NCBI GenBank assembly: GCA_963736695.1
Contig: CAVTPU010000001.1
Coordinates: 1,364,001-1,428,000, forward strand
Direction of reading: 5' to 3'
DNA from: CAVTPU01 sp963736695
GTDB taxonomy: Bacteria; Actinomycetota; Actinomycetes; Mycobacteriales; Micromonosporaceae
Length of the DNA: 64,000 bases
Of the stretch, positions 61,982 to 64,000 are shown one piece after another; position 1 is the first letter of the stretch, and each line of letters begins with the position of its first letter. The notes below the pieces were generated by a model. The model searched no databases and had not been told where the DNA came from. It worked only from the letters and a program-made list of their open reading frames with translations. Position numbers and translations under genes: made by a program.

Positions 61982-63010
61982 ATGACCCTGCCGGAGACCG
62001 ACGACCTCGATCGGCACACCCAGCTCGCCCGGGCCAAACTGCTCAACGTGCTCGCCGGCAGCTGGGTGGCACAGGGACTCTATGCGGTGGTCGACCTGGG
62101 TCTGCCCGACTTGCTCGCCGACGGACCCGTCCCCGTCGGCCGGCTCGCCGCATTGTGTGACGCCGACGAACAGGCGCTCACCCGCGTTTTGCGTGCCTTG
62201 ACGGCGTTGCGCTACTTCACCGAACCCGAGCCGGGGGTGTTCGGCCTCACGCCGGTGAGTGATCTTCTGCGCACGGGCGTCCCCGGCTCGGTGCGATCCC
62301 ATGCGTTGGTGCAGGGCAACGAGATCTTCCGTTCGTTCGCGGAGATCGGGCGGACCGTGCGCACCGGGCGGCCGGCCTTCGAACACGTCTATGGCCAGTC
62401 GTTCTATGACTACCTCGGTGAACACCCCGACGTGGCCGATCACTTCAACGCGTCGATGGGAAGTCAGCCTCACGCCGCCGATCTCGATGGCGCCGCGATC
62501 GGTGCCGACGCCGTTGTGGTTGACGTCGGCGGCGGCACCGGCGCGCTGCTCATCGAGCTTCTCCGTGATCATCCACGCCGCCGGGGGGTGCTGGTCGAAC
62601 TGCCCGGTGCGGTGCGGCTGGCACGGGAACGCCTCGACGCCGCGGGGCTCGCCGGCCGGGTCCAGTGCGTCGAGGGGAGTTTCTTCGCCGAACTGCCGAC
62701 GGGCTGCGACGCCTATCTGTTGTCTCGCGTGCTGCACAACTGGACCGACGACGACGCCGTCGCGATCTTGCGACAAGTGCGCTCGGCCATGGCACCGGGA
62801 AGCCGCCTGTTCATCTGCGAAGACGTGCGTCCAGAGCCCGGCGGCGGTAACGCCGCGCCGCCCAACCTCGTCGACCTGTTGATGCTCGTGACCCTCGACG
62901 GCCACGACCGCACCGCGGCGGGCTATCAGGCGCTCGTCGTCGCCGCAGGCTTCGCGCCGGAGCACATCCGCACCATCGAGGGCGGCGCCTGGGAGGTGCT
63001 TCGAACATGA
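61982..63010 (+). CDS. SAM-dependent O-methyltransferase
   Basis: 342 residues of the plant/antibiotic O-methyltransferase type: N-terminal dimerisation domain (LLNVLAGSWVAQGLYAVVDLGLPDLLADG), glycine-rich VVDVGGGTGALL, then LLSRVLHNWTDDDAVAILRQV, where the His and Asp around the HNWxD sequence are typical of catalytic residues, and a GFAPEHIRTIEG end. It probably methylates a phenol or hydroxyl of the product, such as the 4-hydroxyphenyl group. Overlaps the E1 gene by 4 nt. Confidence 0.9.
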   Translation: MTLPETDDLDRHTQLARAKLLNVLAGSWVAQGLYAVVDLGLPDLLADGPVPVGRLAALCDADEQALTRVLRALTALRYFTEPEPGVFGLTPVSDLLRTGVPGSVRSHALVQGNEIFRSFAEIGRTVRTGRPAFEHVYGQSFYDYLGEHPDVADHFNASMGSQPHAADLDGAAIGADAVVVDVGGGTGALLIELLRDHPRRRGVLVELPGAVRLARERLDAAGLAGRVQCVEGSFFAELPTGCDAYLLSRVLHNWTDDDAVAILRQVRSAMAPGSRLFICEDVRPEPGGGNAAPPNLVDLLMLVTLDGHDRTAAGYQALVVAAGFAPEHIRTIEGGAWEVLRT

Positions 63011-64000
63011 CCATTATGGACACACAGCTATACCGCATGATCCGGCTGATCCGCCGGTTCGACGAGCGGGCCATCGACCTCGTGCGTTCCGGGGAGATCA
63101 TCGGCGGCATTCACCCCTACATCGGCCAAGAGGCCATCGCGGCGGGTGTCTGCGCGGCGCTGCGTCCCGACGACGTCATCACCAGCACCCACCGTGGCCA
63201 CGGGCACGTGCTCGCCAAGGGCGCCGACCCGCTGCGAATGATGGCCGAGCTCACCGGTCGGGTCGACGGACTCAACCGGGGGCGGGGCGGGTCAATGCAC
63301 GCGGCGGACGTGAGCCTCGGGATCTTCGGCGCGAACGGGATCGTCGGCGCGGGTGCGCCGATCGCCGCTGGCGCGGCGTGGGCGACCCGGCGTGCCGGTG
63401 GCGACCAGGTCGCGGTGAGCTTCTTCGGTGACGGCGCTGTCAATCAAGGCGTTGTGCTCGAGACCTTCAACCTCGCGGCACTATGGCGGGTCCCGGTCAT
63501 CTTCGTCTGCGAGAACAACGGATATGCCACCACGCTCACCGTCGAGCGGGGCGTCGCGGGCAGCATCACCGGGCGCGCCGAGGCGTTCGGCATCCCCACG
63601 TCCACCGTGGACGGAATGGACGCGCGCGCCGTGCTCGACGCCGCGACCCAGGCCGTGCGGCAGGCGCGCGACGGCGCGGGCCCGTCCCTGCTGGAGTGTC
63701 ACACCTATCGCTTCGACGCGCACCACACCTGGGAGCACTCCGCCCGCGCCAACTATCGCGATCCGGAGGAGGTGACGCGAGGCCGGTCTCGTGATCCGCT
63801 GACGGTCCAGGGTGCCCGACTCGACGACACCGACCGCGCTCGCCTCGACGCCGAGGTGGAGACCGTCATAGACGCCGCGGTGGAGTTCGCACGACAGAGC
63901 CCAAGGCCGGACCCGGCCCACGCGATGAATCACCTTTATGCCACCGGGCTGCGTGTGCGCGCGGGTGACGGGTCCTTGACCAACACCACGTCGGCGGAGG
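63007..64000 (+). CDS. Thiamine-diphosphate 2-oxoacid dehydrogenase E1 alpha subunit (cut by window end)
   Basis: 331 codons from ATG 63007 without a stop. Pyruvate/acetoin dehydrogenase E1-alpha fold: FDERAIDLVRSGEIIGGIHPYIGQEA, THRGHGHVLAKG, and the thiamine diphosphate motif GDGAVNQG (141-148), with CENNGYA after it. The usual E1-alpha C-terminus is passed at about residue 315 and the frame continues, so a fused E1-beta domain or a short tail is possible beyond the window. In a biosynthetic cluster such an enzyme would decarboxylate a 2-oxoacid and pass the acyl group to CoA or a carrier; pyruvate or 4-hydroxyphenylglyoxylate are candidates. Confidence 0.88.
   Translation, partial: MTIMDTQLYRMIRLIRRFDERAIDLVRSGEIIGGIHPYIGQEAIAAGVCAALRPDDVITSTHRGHGHVLAKGADPLRMMAELTGRVDGLNRGRGGSMHAADVSLGIFGANGIVGAGAPIAAGAAWATRRAGGDQVAVSFFGDGAVNQGVVLETFNLAALWRVPVIFVCENNGYATTLTVERGVAGSITGRAEAFGIPTSTVDGMDARAVLDAATQAVRQARDGAGPSLLECHTYRFDAHHTWEHSARANYRDPEEVTRGRSRDPLTVQGARLDDTDRARLDAEVETVIDAAVEFARQSPRPDPAHAMNHLYATGLRVRAGDGSLTNTTSAE

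Noticed and set aside
1..64000. CRISPR arrays, tRNA/rRNA genes, insertion sequences, prophage genes
   Set aside because: No regularly spaced repeats, no transposase or integrase frames and no tRNA-like cloverleaf or rRNA segment were recognised by eye; covariance-model and tRNA searches could not be run.

Overview
The window is high-GC, densely packed DNA from an actinobacterium. Supporting signs are frequent GTG starts, many 1-4 nt gene overlaps, TANNNT -10 boxes, a mycothiol-dependent formaldehyde dehydrogenase, a Zur-controlled set of zinc-free ribosomal proteins and a PucR-type regulator. Tyrosine codons are mostly TAT in many genes, which is odd at this GC content. The genus cannot be fixed from sequence alone. 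No tRNA, rRNA, insertion sequence or CRISPR array was recognised.

Layout. 1-3.6 kb: end of a glycosidase-like protein, then an ABC-2 exporter pair with a PucR-family regulator. 3.6-7.7 kb: an unassigned protein and a large hybrid histidine kinase. 7.7-10.1 kb: the zinc-starvation locus, with L31 and a COG0523 protein diverging from L28-L33-S14 around a Zur box. 10.1-15.6 kb: small accessory genes (DUF6745-like, slipin, GNAT, SMI1-like, PH-like). 15.5-20.7 kb: a two-component system divergent from an ABC/FtsX exporter. 20.7-25.1 kb: a DUF2306 protein with its TetR regulator, a class A PBP whose transpeptidase motifs are destroyed, and an L,D-transpeptidase.

25.4-32.7 kb looks like a defence or stress island: a Ter-associated (SCO0854/MXAN_6230-like) protein, then a tightly coupled three-gene unit of DUF559-type nuclease, winged-helix protein and double-ATPase HerA-like motor. 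32.9-40.5 kb carries RNA-repair genes (Hen1, Pnkp, RtcB) with a fused pabAB gene between them. 40.5-48.6 kb is mixed housekeeping and accessory content: a TetR/reductase pair, RNase H, a VOC protein, formaldehyde detoxification, a glycosyltransferase and a DUF2267 protein.

48.7-64 kb is a biosynthetic gene cluster cut by the right edge. It encodes the whole 4-hydroxyphenylglycine route (HmaS 59821, Hmo 48798, HpgT 49942), an MFS exporter, two adenylate-forming enzymes, two discrete acyl carrier proteins, two ketosynthases plus a ketosynthase-like fragment, a PhyH-type oxygenase, a methyltransferase and a thiamine-diphosphate E1 subunit. No NRPS module is present. The likely logic is that the route makes 4-hydroxymandelate, 4-hydroxyphenylglyoxylate and/or hydroxyphenylglycine, and discrete ligase/ACP/ketosynthase enzymes build it into a product that is then oxidised, methylated and exported. 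This looks like an undescribed type of cluster.
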